From contig MU271150.1 in NCBI GenBank assembly GCA_021432605.1, forward strand, positions 1,178,001 through 1,242,000: a stretch of DNA of 64,000 bases, read 5' to 3'. The notes under the pieces were generated by a model. The model was not told the origin of the DNA and did no database searches. It was given only the letters and a program-made list of their open reading frames with translations. This stretch comes from Coniochaeta sp. PMI_546 (taxonomy: Eukaryota > Ascomycota > Sordariomycetes > Coniochaetales > Coniochaetaceae). The position numbers were made by a program, and so were the translations under genes. Position 1 is the first letter of the stretch. Each line of letters opens with the position of its first letter. Shown in pieces: positions 44,026-54,300 of this stretch.

Positions 44026-44567
44026 CTAAAAGGACGTTATAGGTGCGAAGAGAGTCGCCATGGAATAGTGATGATACGCAGGGACTACTGACTTAGTATT
44101 AGTACGACGACTGGAGCCAACGCCGGCCACAGAAAAGATCTTTACACTTATCGCCTCGTCATCCGAGCGAGCTTCCAGTCCCTTCATTGACCGGTCAAGG
44201 TCAAGATTGGTATGCATGTTGCACACGGCCATGATGGCCTCCATGAGGGCCTTGAAGGCGTAGCTTTCATCCAGCTTCGGCCGCGTCAACGAGCCATAAT
44301 CTTTTCAGCAACGGCCCAGGCGACGGGGAAATCGATATAGTAGATGCAGAGCAAGATGGCCACCACCCAATGCTCATATTTATTATAACCTGTCCGTGAG
44401 TAGAAAGCTACTTTGTTGTCATGAGCCACAACAGTTGATCCGGTCTGGTCCATGACAACAGCTGCGACGCCTCCCCGGATGTCTTTCGGGATATACCTTC
44501 AGTGCGGATACCAGAGCGTTACGGCGCTGTCTGAGAGATCTACCATCGGGGTAACTTGGCTATTTGG
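44026..44567 (-). pseudogene. Decayed gene of unknown family
   Basis: On the minus strand one frame reads protein-like from about 44553 (MVDLSDSAVTLWYP), is broken by TGA, resumes as YIPKDIRGGVAAVVMDQTGS and continues to AWAVAEKIMAR before TGA near 44288. Shifting one base continues it as TRPKLDESYAFKALMEAI and onward to about 44090. A single stop and a single frameshift in otherwise sensible sequence suggest recent decay. I cannot name the family. Confidence 0.4.
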
Positions 44568-45410
44568 GAGACTGGCATCAAAGACGAGGAGATTGTCCTA
44601 ATCCTTCGCAACCGAGAATTTGACTGGATGACGGGGTGCTTGCTATCGTTAATCATGGCTGGAAAGACCAGGTAGTGGCAAGCTTGCCGATTCTAAAATA
44701 TGACGAGTTGATGTGAGTAACTTGATGTTCCACGCATTACACAGCAGTGGCCTAGACAGAGGGTATAGTAGCTGGTCATGAACTAGTTATTAGCACCAAA
44801 TCCTCTCTGAATTATCGTTATCTTCTTCAGACCGGCGATACATTATGCATCGAAAGTCAAGCCACGAGGCTGGAGGTATTAGAAGCAGTGAATGCGCAAT
44901 CCGAGCAACATCGCACTGCTCGAGAGGCTACGCACTGTGGAGGGGCTCTCATGCCTTATTATCCCAGTACAATGGAATGGACATAGATGTGTGATAACTA
45001 CCTAACGATAGGCCAACAGGTTGCCCACCACCTTCTGTACTAATTACGGTACCAACATACTTAACAGTGATCTAGCCGATCAACAAAAATACACAGTGCA
45101 TCCGCAACTTTGGTCATTTTAAATGAAACAACTACCTGCAGCTGGTCCAATTCGTACTCGGTGAACAGCTCTGCCTTGGTGCAAGTTGGTCGGGGGTGGC
45201 AGTGCTCCGACCACACGTTAGTCATTGGAGGCCTAGGCAGACACCTGCGGCTGAGCGCGCTACGCCCGACTTATAAGGAAACTCAAATTACTTAGTGACC
45301 CCGGCATCGAGATTATGGATGTAAGAGTCTAGATTACTTTTTCTTCTTCACTACATTTTATGCTTTCTCCACCATTCTTATCATCACTCACTGCCTGGTT
45401 TTGGCCTAAA
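44568..45410. other. Intergenic, no gene recognised
   Basis: Short frames only. The last 100 bases carry the leader of the four-TM protein gene. Confidence 0.4.
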
Positions 45411-46756
45411 ATGGACTCGACGGATTCGCTGGACGATATTTCGCTGGGGCCCACCAGAGGGTGGTCTTCTAGTCTGAATGAACCGAATGTTGGCCTACGC
45501 CGACGAGAGGGAACAGGCAAAGAGTCAGAGGACCCGGAAGCAACCAGTAAGTGGCATCGAAAGACACCCAGAAATACATCAAGCACGCTAACTATGTAGC
45601 AACCCAAGGCCCTGAACCTCTCATGTCCTTGAAAGAGGAATATTTGCGGCGCATAGCCTTGCATATCTTCCGACTAGATCTGTGGTCCGCACAAACTGTC
45701 ACAGAAGATATGACCAGGAAATCAAGACTGGCCAATATCGAGCCCCATTTCGAGCAGCTATGGATCGACCCTCCACCGATTGACCTGATAGAGAGATGGC
45801 TAGACAGTCCTGAGCTGTATCACTCTCACGGCATCATGAACTTGCCTGGGTTCCATCCCTATGTCACTGGTCTTTCATACGAGCAACTAAAGGAGATCAT
45901 CAAGAAGCGGGACGAGCCGGCCAAGGCGATGTATATTCGCTTGATGCTTGGCCGTATCTGGAAGCTCAAAGACAGAAACCTGATACACGAACTAGCGCTC
46001 CAAGACTTGAAGGGATCATTCCAGATCAATCTTGGACTCCTGATCGGCGAGCGAGCTACGGATGCCAACCACTATGTGTCTAAACTCACACAGAGACAAT
46101 CGGTGGCCCAGGAACGACTTTCGAGTGTGCTGAGCGAGGCACGAGTGTTGCGAAACGCAATCACGGAGGCAATGCAGCATCAGGCTCTGAACGAGGACCT
46201 ACTACCGGGATTGAGACTCAGGCTACGGGCTTTCCATCAACATTACCCGGCTGCCAGGATATTGCTCGATGCGGAGCATGAGGGGATACTCCTCGACCCG
46301 CTGAGAGAACCGTGGTCTGAGGACGAGAAGTCCCGCAACGGCCGGCGCAAGCCCACGCCTGCGCCCGCATCGTCAGCATTGCTGGCCATGATCAGCTTTG
46401 CTTGCTCCGTCTGCGCCTTCGTTCCGGCAATGATGGCGTACATTACCACCGCGAATGGTCCCGGCTCATGGAACGATAACAACTTTTGGGGATTACTTGC
46501 CGGTGTCATACTCCAGGTTTTAGGCCTGGGCGCGCAGATACTTGGACCTCTTGCTCTCCCTAACTCGCTTCAGACCCGACTACAACAAGAGACACAAGTG
46601 CTAGTGTGGATTTTCGCAGCCTTCACCTTTGTCTGCACCATGGTCAGTGTCGTCTTGTACGGGACTGTCTCAGCTCCATGGAGCGGAGTGCTCGCTTTCG
46701 CTGGTCAAGCGATGATGGGGTTCGTCCAGTTGATGCTGGTATTCGGGGCCGGATAG
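45411..46756 (+). CDS. Hypothetical four-TM membrane protein
   Basis: Two exons (45411-45546, 45600-46756; 53-nt GTAAGT...TAG intron) give 430 residues. ATG 45411 has an AAAATGG context; ATG 45360 in frame would add 17 residues. The cytosolic N-terminal 300 residues are helical and charged and contain a coiled-coil-prone stretch (SKLTQRQSVAQERLSSVLSEARVL is part of it). Four TM helices then follow at about 303-326, 335-358, 372-393 and 398-425, arranged as two hairpins, with almost no C-terminal tail. The layout (large helical domain plus short membrane bundle) is common in uncharacterised fungal DUF proteins; I cannot name the family. Confidence 0.7.
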
Positions 46757-48325
46757 AACTACTGCGCACGTTAAAAGCTCTACAAAACACAGTACCGATG
46801 GTGGGCTCAGCACCACCTCACAGAGGCCTAGAACAATTCGGCAAGATTGTTGTGGCGAACGCGCAGTCGTTTATCCAGCAAAGCAGATTCCGACCCTGTT
46901 TCCTCAGCACATATGCTTCGGCGATCGAGAGCAACGTTGCAAAAACTAGGACTGTAGTATTTGACGTCGGAACTCCGCTACTACCCTACAGGTAAGGCTC
47001 AAGCAGCATGCAGATTTCAAGCGTCGTGGATTGAGATGAGAGCACTAATGTGTGGATTAGACTCTAGCATCAACGAAGGCTACACCTGCTAAAGGCATGG
47101 CGCTTCCAAGTATACAATCTCAACGCGCATATTGCAAGAAAGAATACTTTAGAAGGAAACTCTTCATATGATAAGTTATTTTGCATAATTACCTTAGTGT
47201 AGGAGGATGTTTCGATATGGAAGATGAGCGAACGAAGGAACGATAAGACGACCAGATGACAAAGAGTATTTTACGACTGCTTGCAGGCGAGTGCCTTTAG
47301 CAGTCTAAGGTGGTCGGTAGAACCTCAAAGAAGACTCCTCAACCTGACTGTTTTGGTCGCACCGGATAAGGTTCATTGGAGAAACGATCGTATACTATCT
47401 GTAGTTCTCCTATAGTTCACTTGATGTCACAACAGCAAGGTATCCATGCTGTCGTCGTCCAGTTTCTTTACAACACTATGACCGGTTACGACGTGCAGCG
47501 ATACCTATCAGACCAATATACGGCACTGCAAGAGTAATGTGTGGCATTTCAAATTGCTATAGGTGCATTGCGACTAAGCAAGTCGATGCTCTCTTGGTTT
47601 CCTCGCGAAAGACGTACTATGATATGCAGTGCAACTGGCAAGATAAAACGCCCGGGACCCGAATGACCCCAATCTTCTTCTCGGTATTCGTCGCAGTGCA
47701 TCTCCTAGGCAAACTCGAAGCCGCATCGGCATTTCGCTAGGACGTTAGATCTCCGTGTTGAAAGCACTCAAAGGTTCAGAAAGTCGGACTATCGAGCTCT
47801 TCTGGAAGAAAGTGTTCGTCAACCTCCAAACTTGCCCTAGATCAATAAGCACTTGGGGGTACGAATATGTCGTCGACCCATCTCGGGCTTCGCTCATCTG
47901 CCGGAACTACTAGTCATCTGTGTCTATGCGCATCACATCGCCAGCTCCAAATAATTATGCCAAGCCCCCGACCTGTTCGACCCCTCGCCGTTCTACAAAT
48001 TGTGCCAGGTTACCAGCCTGGAGTCAGATTCGTCCTGATAGGGTGGCGGAGTGCAGGGCTTCTCCTAGCAGGGTGTTTGCCGCGATCAGAATCATATTGG
48101 TGGGAGTAAAAAGTGAACAAAATAGAAAGCCCGGCTTCGTCGAACTAGTATCAAAGGTCTTGTCAGAACAACGTGCGTAAACGAAAGATGGCTACCGCTC
48201 CTGGTTCTGCAGGAATCAGTTCGAGTCCGTACGGACCGGTTCTGTTTCCATCATCACATTTACACCTTGTAATCTCCCGACAGTACACACGTGTCGGTTT
48301 ACAAGCTCACTCGTTGAGTCACCGC
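46757..48325. other. Gap, no gene recognised
   Basis: 1.6 kb containing short frames only; none longer than 130 codons and none with known motifs. Fairly AT-balanced, no repeat seen. Confidence 0.45.
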
Positions 48326-49161
48326 AAATCAGTACTTGGCAGAACTGTTCCCAAGGCAATACAATTTTCGTCTCCAGCCTTTCCTTCTAGCCAGGTGGCT
48401 TCCAGTCCATATTATCCAGACTTTGACTATCTTTAACCACGCGTTTTGGTTTGAGCCAGCCCCGGATTGCGAGCGATCCGTACTCGACTTCTCCATGGGG
48501 CAAGGTATTGTCTTTGAAGTCGATTCGTGCGTCGAGGACTTGGAAGTTCCGCTCAGATGTACCTGGCAGGGAACCACTATGGACTATGACCGGTTAGTCT
48601 ACTGCAACCCACGACACAGACGGGGCACGGTACGCGGCAGGCCTCAGTCTCTTGGATCCAGCAACTCCCAGCGTAATTGTATGCTCAGGCGCGCTCTCCA
48701 CAATCCCGCCAGATAAGTAGATCTTTCGTAGCGACCCTGCACCAGTGCGGGACAGTGAGGTCTGTCCTCGTGAAAAGTTCTACAGCGGTTTTCCAGTTCT
48801 GTGATGCCCTCATCCCGTGCTCCAGGTCCCCTCTAGCGTGAAGGTCATAAAATCGCGATCGGAAGGCACCGAGTTTCTCCTCGCAAATACCGTAGTCCTG
48901 GCTCTGGTGACAGGAAGCCCTCAGGCCAAATTTGAGGCACTTGTAGGTCGTTTGGTACGTCCCGAAGTCCAGTGTCCGCGGAGACAACAAATACCCCTGA
49001 AAGGTCCAACCGCGTATTTCAGCAAGATTCACCACGTTCGATTCGTCTGACCCCAAAAGCATATAACAGAACCTTCTTCCCGTCAGAACGGAAAACATGT
49101 CGATGATTAAGTGTCTGTTGGGTCGGCCATCACTCTGATGGTACCACTCGCATGATGCCAT
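48326..49161 (-). pseudogene. Decayed HET-domain gene
   Basis: Minus-strand pieces in shifting frames give, in the correct order, blocks of a HET protein: RGWTFQGYLLSPRTLDF (for the usual RGWTLQE..LSPRTL), then after a frameshift YLSGG, RPAAYRAPSVSWVAVD followed by a stop, then after another shift VLDARIDF...GEVEYGSLAIRGWL, the normal C-terminal end of this subgroup. The N-terminal SHTWG and WIDxxCI blocks are not found upstream. At least two frameshifts and one stop make it non-functional. It belongs to a different HET subgroup from the intact gene at 36736-38529, so it is not a simple duplicate of it. Confidence 0.75.
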
Positions 49162-49690
49162 CGTGCGCAGAGCATCTTGAGAGACAAGTGTAAGGTGGCT
49201 ACATATGGGAGAGACCGGAACAGCAAAAAGGCAGAGAAGGCTGCAAGAAACTATAGTTCACTTTTACGGCGGAACAAGTTGACTGGGTGTGATACTGGGT
49301 GTAATATCAGCTGCGAGCCGGGCTGGGAGTCAAAAGCAAGACTGAATGAACGGGCAGGTGGAAGGTTAGATACAAGGCTCGCTGCAACGAAGGACAGGAG
49401 GTAATTACAAGTGTGAGACACGTATATGCTCGTTCCGCTGCCTGAAGTCTCAAAGGCTTTCTCACAGGATTAAATGAGTGGAATCAAATACAAGTAGAGT
49501 CCACTCTAGCAGCAGGGTTGGCATGGCGTCCAGCACCCATGTCGAGCACCCATGTCGCTACGGGACGCCCCACCTTCCTTTTAAGGAGGTGCTTTTGGTC
49601 CTTAAGCAACGACAAAAATTTTGTGGCAGTCCTTGCTAACCCCACCAATGTCGTGAGAAACTTGAAGCTTCCAGTTTGGACCGACTGATC
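49162..49690. other. Intergenic
   Basis: Between the HET relic and the second methyltransferase. No feature recognised. Confidence 0.4.
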
Positions 49691-50394
49691 ATGGCTGGGA
49701 ACGACGCGAATCTCGGCCATTCGTGGTACTGGGATGACCATTACTCGAAGACTGATGGGGAGAAGCCTACCCACGAATGGTTCCGCTCATTTTCCGACCT
49801 TGAGCCTTTCCTCCAGAAGTTTCTTTTGGACAGCCCAGGGCGCAGGCCAGACGACAATCCCTTAATCCTCCACCTGGGCTCAGGAGACAGTGTTCGTAAT
49901 CCTCGTTAATATCAGTACAATAAAATGTACGAGACGTTACTAACAAGCGTGGCTATCAGGTGATTCCAGCCGAACTTCATACCCGTGGCTATAGCCGCCA
50001 GCTATGCGTCGACTTCTCGCCCAAAGTCGTCGAGATGATGACCGCGCGACATAAGAGCAGGCCAGGGATAGAGTGGAAACAAATAGACGTGCGAGAGATG
50101 ACAGGTATTGCCGACAAGTCTATCGACATTGCTTTCGACAAGGGGACGATGGACGCCATGATCCACGGCAGCCCGTGGAATCCTCCGCCCGATGTCAAGG
50201 AAAATACTGCCAGATATCTGAGAGAGGTGCACAGGGTCCTGAAAGATGACGGCATATTTCTTTATGTCACTTTCCGACAGCCCCATTTCATAAGGCCTTT
50301 GCTGAACGTGGATGGCTTGTGGAACTTGGACTTGGAAGTTCTTAGTGGCCAGGGCTCGTTCGACTACTACGGCTGGGTCATCCGGAAAGCGTAG
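49691..50394 (+). CDS. Methyltransferase of the METTL13/EEF1AKMT4-like group
   Basis: Two exons (49691-49891, 49960-50394; 68-nt intron with donor GTTCGT) give 211 residues. The N-terminus GHSWYWDDHYSK is typical of this group (xxxYWdxrY). Motif I spans the splice site, LHLGSGDS|VIP; motif post-I is CVDFSPKVVEMM; the group hallmark IAFDKGTMDAM corresponds to the DKGTLDA sequence of METTL13 and eEF1A lysine methyltransferases. PPPDVKENTARYLREVHRVLKDDGIFL is followed by the YVTFRQPHF segment, also conserved. A cytosolic protein (lysine) methyltransferase is likely, with elongation factor 1A as the best guess for substrate from the family. Confidence 0.85.
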
Positions 50395-51161
50395 GATTCG
50401 GCCTGCCCATGGGCTAGAAGCCGTTAGCTATGCAGTAGGCCAGCCTGTATACCCACGCCATGTCAGGTGAAGTCACCTGCCAGTGAGACCCCGGGGGCAT
50501 GGCGCCATAGCCTTAGCCTGGCTCTTCTCGATTTGGGAGCCAACTGTCGCTCCCAGAAGTCAAACCCGGATCGTACCTCTCCTAGCATTCGGATCGAGCC
50601 CCACGGCCACTCTAAAGCCGGTCCCAGAGCCAAGCGAAGGGTCGGCTCGTGAGCGAGTCATCTGCTGAATATTTCAGTAGGGGCCAAGATCGAGAGCTAG
50701 GCTCATACCCACCGCAAGGTCAACTACACGGTCCAGTGCAAGGACCGTGTCTGGAGTGAAACCTGAGCGCAACTCTCGGCTTGAAGCAAGCCGTTAAGCC
50801 AACTTAGGAGACCGATTTGCACACTGGCTTGGCAGTCAAGTACTGCTTATATCAGCCACTGGCGACAGGGTCGGGATGAACACTTTATATGTACTGCCCG
50901 AAGTGCCAAATGGTGTATTTCACAGTGTTCTATTCGTTAAAGTGAGGTAATAGTGTGAAAAGGAATTTAAACTTTCTTGGTTCAGCCTCTATCCTTCACA
51001 CTCCAAGCCATGCTCTAGTCTATGTTTCCCAGCGCTCAGTTGCGGTCTAATGTAATGTATAAATGGGGTAGTCTTTCGCGTGAAACGCCCATGATGCTTC
51101 TTACTTCCACGGCCGTCGAAATACCGCCAAGCTTCTGACTCCGGTATCCAATCCCGTGAGC
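50395..51161. other. Convergent intergenic, no gene recognised
   Basis: 3' flanks of the methyltransferase and thioesterase genes. Only short frames. Confidence 0.45.
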
Positions 51162-51758
51162 TCACAGTCTCCCTATCGGTTCTCGCAGCCCAATGAACAG
51201 GCCTTCGCCCTTAGTGAGCACACTGCCCTTTCCATCCTCCACCGTAGCGGAGATGAAGAGCTTCCTTCCGTCGACCTTGCTCATGCGTGCCACAACCAGA
51301 TAGGTGCCAGGAGTCGTGACCTTCCCCTTGTAGGATGTGTTGAGATAACCAGTCATATATGACGTCCGCTTGATAGTCCGATGCTTCAAATTAACATTGA
51401 TAAGCTCCCCCATGACCTCATCGAGCAAAGTAGCGACAATGCCGCCATGGCAGATATTCGGGAAGCCGTTGACGTCTGAGCCAAGCGTAAGGATCGCCTT
51501 CAGCTCCATGATCGGCGCGTCCTGGTTCTGCGGTTGTTGGTAGAGGGCGACATACTCGGCGATTGTAGACTTGGTGTTGAGTGTTGAATTAAAGAGCTTA
51601 TCAGCGCCGTCCGGCTTGATTCGTCTTGAGGGCGATATGTAGGCTGTGAGGTTCTTGTCATTGAGAAGTTCGGAGCACCACGGGATCCTGCTCAGGTTCG
51701 CCAAAGTGCTCGGATCTGGTTCCTGGAGCTCAGCATTCCTTGAGCGCTTCACCTCCAT
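51162..51758 (-). CDS. Hotdog-fold thioesterase (PaaI/4HBT-like)
   Basis: 198 residues, single exon, ATG 51758. The C-terminal 120 residues are a hotdog domain: NICHGGIVATLLDEVMG carries the His-Gly-Gly (104-106) and Asp-Glu (113-114) of the 4HBT/PaaI type catalytic helix, followed by TGYLNTSYKGKVTTPGTYLVVARMSKVDGRK, typical strands. The N-terminal 80 residues (NLSRIPWCSELLND) match the extension seen in fungal members. It should hydrolyse acyl-CoA thioesters in cytosol or mitochondrion; the substrate is unknown. Its 5' side borders the AT-rich block. Confidence 0.85.
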   Translation of the reverse strand: MEVKRSRNAELQEPDPSTLANLSRIPWCSELLNDKNLTAYISPSRRIKPDGADKLFNSTLNTKSTIAEYVALYQQPQNQDAPIMELKAILTLGSDVNGFPNICHGGIVATLLDEVMGELINVNLKHRTIKRTSYMTGYLNTSYKGKVTTPGTYLVVARMSKVDGRKLFISATVEDGKGSVLTKGEGLFIGLREPIGRL

Positions 51759-52581
51759 GATGGCTGTTTCCTATGTATTCTGTATGGAGGAGATAGAGTT
51801 CAAGTTTTGAGCCTCCATGCGACAATTTGCCTTCCCATGGTCCTTGACGATCCTCTTGCTGCTCTGGTGAACCTCGGCATTGTCCCACCCTCTATCATGT
51901 GGGACCACTAAAGCTAGCCTTTACAGCCTTAAATATCTTAACTATATATATTTATAAATATCTATCAATATCTATTTATATATTAAAAGTATTAAATAAT
52001 ATATATTATTCTTTAAATAAAACATTATTTTGTTAACGTAAAATTATAATAAAAGATAAATATTATTTTTTTTTAAAAAAAAATAGTATACTTTTAACAA
52101 AAAAGAATAATATTAAAGGATTTCTTTTAATAACAAGTTATTTCAAAGTTAAAAACATATTGTTATAAAAGTATTCTCTTAAAGTTTTATTATTCTTTTA
52201 CTAATTTTATAAGAGAAAATCTTATATAAGAAATAGTTTTATATAGGAAATATTAGAAGCTTTAAATAGTTAGCCTTAATTCGTTTTATTTTATACTAAA
52301 GATTAAGCAAGGTGGGGAGAATTATGCCGGATTTGCGAACTACCCTCAATACCCGTCATTCTCACAACCTACGAAAGCAACGGTAACAAGACCCTGACCA
52401 TCATCTGAGCGAAACAATCCAGATTATCTCTGGTTCTTCTCAAAGGGTTTTGGCGATGTGTGCTGACATTTGTATCGCAGGCGCGGCCGTCACCATTGAC
52501 CCAATCGCGGCGCGGCGCGTCCCTTGATGACGGAGCCTCCGCGCCGGTAAGGTGTCCGGAGCGCACCTACCGACCGCGACG
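51759..52581. other. Divergent intergenic containing the AT-rich block
   Basis: Holds the promoters of the thioesterase and chromodomain genes, each about 170-270 bp, separated by the AT-rich block described next. Confidence 0.5.
51925..52310. other. Extremely AT-rich block (RIP-like relic)
   Basis: About 385 bp made almost only of A and T, with many TA steps and long A and T runs, ending sharply on both sides in ordinary G+C content. This is how DNA looks after heavy repeat-induced point mutation of a transposon. No coding or terminal-repeat structure survives. It may equally be a structural scaffold or replication-origin-like sequence; fungal ARS elements are also AT-rich. Confidence 0.65.
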
Positions 52582-54300
52582 ATGGCAACACGACAAGGCG
52601 AGAAAGCACGCACCAGAATCGAGGTCCTCCTGCCCAGCAAGCCCAAACGACTGTACTGCTCCGGCCCACCTCCACCATCCATAACCCTCGTCCCGCCGCG
52701 CGACTCCACAGCGTACATCGTCTCGAAGCTCGTGCTGCCCTCGGCTCTAGAAACGGCCGCGGAGAGGACGACGCGGCGGCTGTATTACACTATCGGCTGG
52801 ACGGATCTGCCGGCGGCCAAGGTGGCGGTTCTGGCCACGCGGATCCTGGACTATGTCTCCCCGCGCGAGCTGGAGGACTGGGAATACAATGACTTTTTGA
52901 GGCGGGAGGAGGAGAAGAGGCTTGCTCAGCTGGAGGCAGCGACCGCACCAGTCACAAAGAAGAAGAAGCCTGGTAGACCGCGCAAGGGTCCGTCAGACTC
53001 GCAGCGGGAAGCTGAAGCTGCAGTTGCGGAAGAGGCTGCCGTGCTGGATTCTGAGACTGAGGCTATACTGGCGGAGAAGAAGGCGGGTGGAAGGCCCTCG
53101 CTGTCAACACCCTCCAAGAGGAAACTAGAAGAGCTACTAAGGGAGACAGAACCAGAGGAGACTGGGGACGAGTCCGAGGATGTGGCTATAATGCGGCAGC
53201 TTTATCCTGATGCTGGTGAGGGAGGATACCCGAGTGAAGGGCAGTTCCCAGATGACATGGACATCGACTCTGAAGCAGTGGATTTGTTGGAGCCAACATC
53301 TGCTGGCGAAGACCTCTCGTCTCGGGCCAGTAGTCTGGCGGCGCCTATACGTGCCCCATTTCCACCTGCCATGTCCAGCAGCCTGAAGACTAGCCCTGCT
53401 CCTTCGTCAGTGGCATTTCCCCCTGCTCCGGCGTCTCAGCCTGACCTCCAAAGCAAACCAGCCGGTGGAGCAAATCATACCCCGACACTTCGCAAAGAGA
53501 TCAAGCCCGGGTCTAGCACCAGTACGCGCGCCAGTACTCCTCACACTCCCACCTACTTCCCTCGTCCATCCACGAATGGAGCGCCACCTCATCGCAGCGA
53601 GTCGATTGGTTTTACGCCGGTAATCACACCGGTACCAGTACCAGTCCGGACATCGTCCTTCACCACCGCGTCTCTCCCCGCGTCCAAGGTCAACATCTCG
53701 GCCGGAGCAGACCCCTCCGCCAAAGAATCTCAACCACGTACGTCTACCAAAAAGCGCCAACCAAAGAAACAGAAGAAGGAGAAACAAGACAAGGAAGAAG
53801 CCGAAGATAGATGGGAAGTCAAGCGGCTAGAAGGAGACAAGTACGACTACGATGAAGCCGGCAATCTAGTGCGGTACTACAAAGTGCTGTGGGAAGGCGA
53901 CTGGCCCGCCTGGCAGAACCCGACCTGGGAGCCGGAGGAGAACATACCGCAGGATCTGAGGGAAGCATACCTCAGGAAGCAAGAGACCAAGATAAAGAAC
54001 GGGTACCTGACAACGGGGAAGTCTCCGGGCAAGAGCCCGGCCAAACCGCCGCCGCCTCCTTTCCTGCCGAAGAAACGGTATTCTAATGTAGCGGAGGCGT
54101 TCGAGGGGGAGATGCACGAATTGGACACTGCCACGGGAGGAGGGCGGGAGGAGGATGGTCAAGACGATGAAGAGACCTTTGTGGTAACGGACGAGCCGCA
54201 GCTCAGGTTTGGCAAGAATAATGGGCCAAACTTCTCTGCTTTTGATCAGAAGCTGGCTTCGTACCAGGACACATTCGGAAGGACAGGTTTGGGGGGTTGA
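52582..54300 (+). CDS. Chromodomain protein with AT-hook
   Basis: 572 residues, single exon. ATG 52582 (MATRQGEKAR); the frame upstream lacks an ATG. Residues 20-115 look folded (SITLVPPRDSTAYIVSKLVL; LYYTIGWTDLPAAKVAVLATRILDY is part of it). An AT-hook-like PGRPRKGP lies at 130-137, in a Lys-rich patch. 150-400 is Ser/Pro/Glu-rich and disordered, with an acidic MDIDSEAVD. A chromodomain occupies about 408-465: DRWEVKRLEG, YYKVLWEGDW, NPTWEPEENI, with aromatic cage-type residues at expected places. Such proteins read methylated histone tails in the nucleus. The chromodomain position near the C-terminus and the unnamed N-terminal domain leave the complex unassigned. Confidence 0.85.
   Translation: MATRQGEKARTRIEVLLPSKPKRLYCSGPPPPSITLVPPRDSTAYIVSKLVLPSALETAAERTTRRLYYTIGWTDLPAAKVAVLATRILDYVSPRELEDWEYNDFLRREEEKRLAQLEAATAPVTKKKKPGRPRKGPSDSQREAEAAVAEEAAVLDSETEAILAEKKAGGRPSLSTPSKRKLEELLRETEPEETGDESEDVAIMRQLYPDAGEGGYPSEGQFPDDMDIDSEAVDLLEPTSAGEDLSSRASSLAAPIRAPFPPAMSSSLKTSPAPSSVAFPPAPASQPDLQSKPAGGANHTPTLRKEIKPGSSTSTRASTPHTPTYFPRPSTNGAPPHRSESIGFTPVITPVPVPVRTSSFTTASLPASKVNISAGADPSAKESQPRTSTKKRQPKKQKKEKQDKEEAEDRWEVKRLEGDKYDYDEAGNLVRYYKVLWEGDWPAWQNPTWEPEENIPQDLREAYLRKQETKIKNGYLTTGKSPGKSPAKPPPPPFLPKKRYSNVAEAFEGEMHELDTATGGGREEDGQDDEETFVVTDEPQLRFGKNNGPNFSAFDQKLASYQDTFGRTGLGG

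Noticed and set aside
52552-52581. Ten-codon longer N-terminus of the chromodomain protein
   Set aside because: The first codon there is GTG; the first ATG is at 52582.
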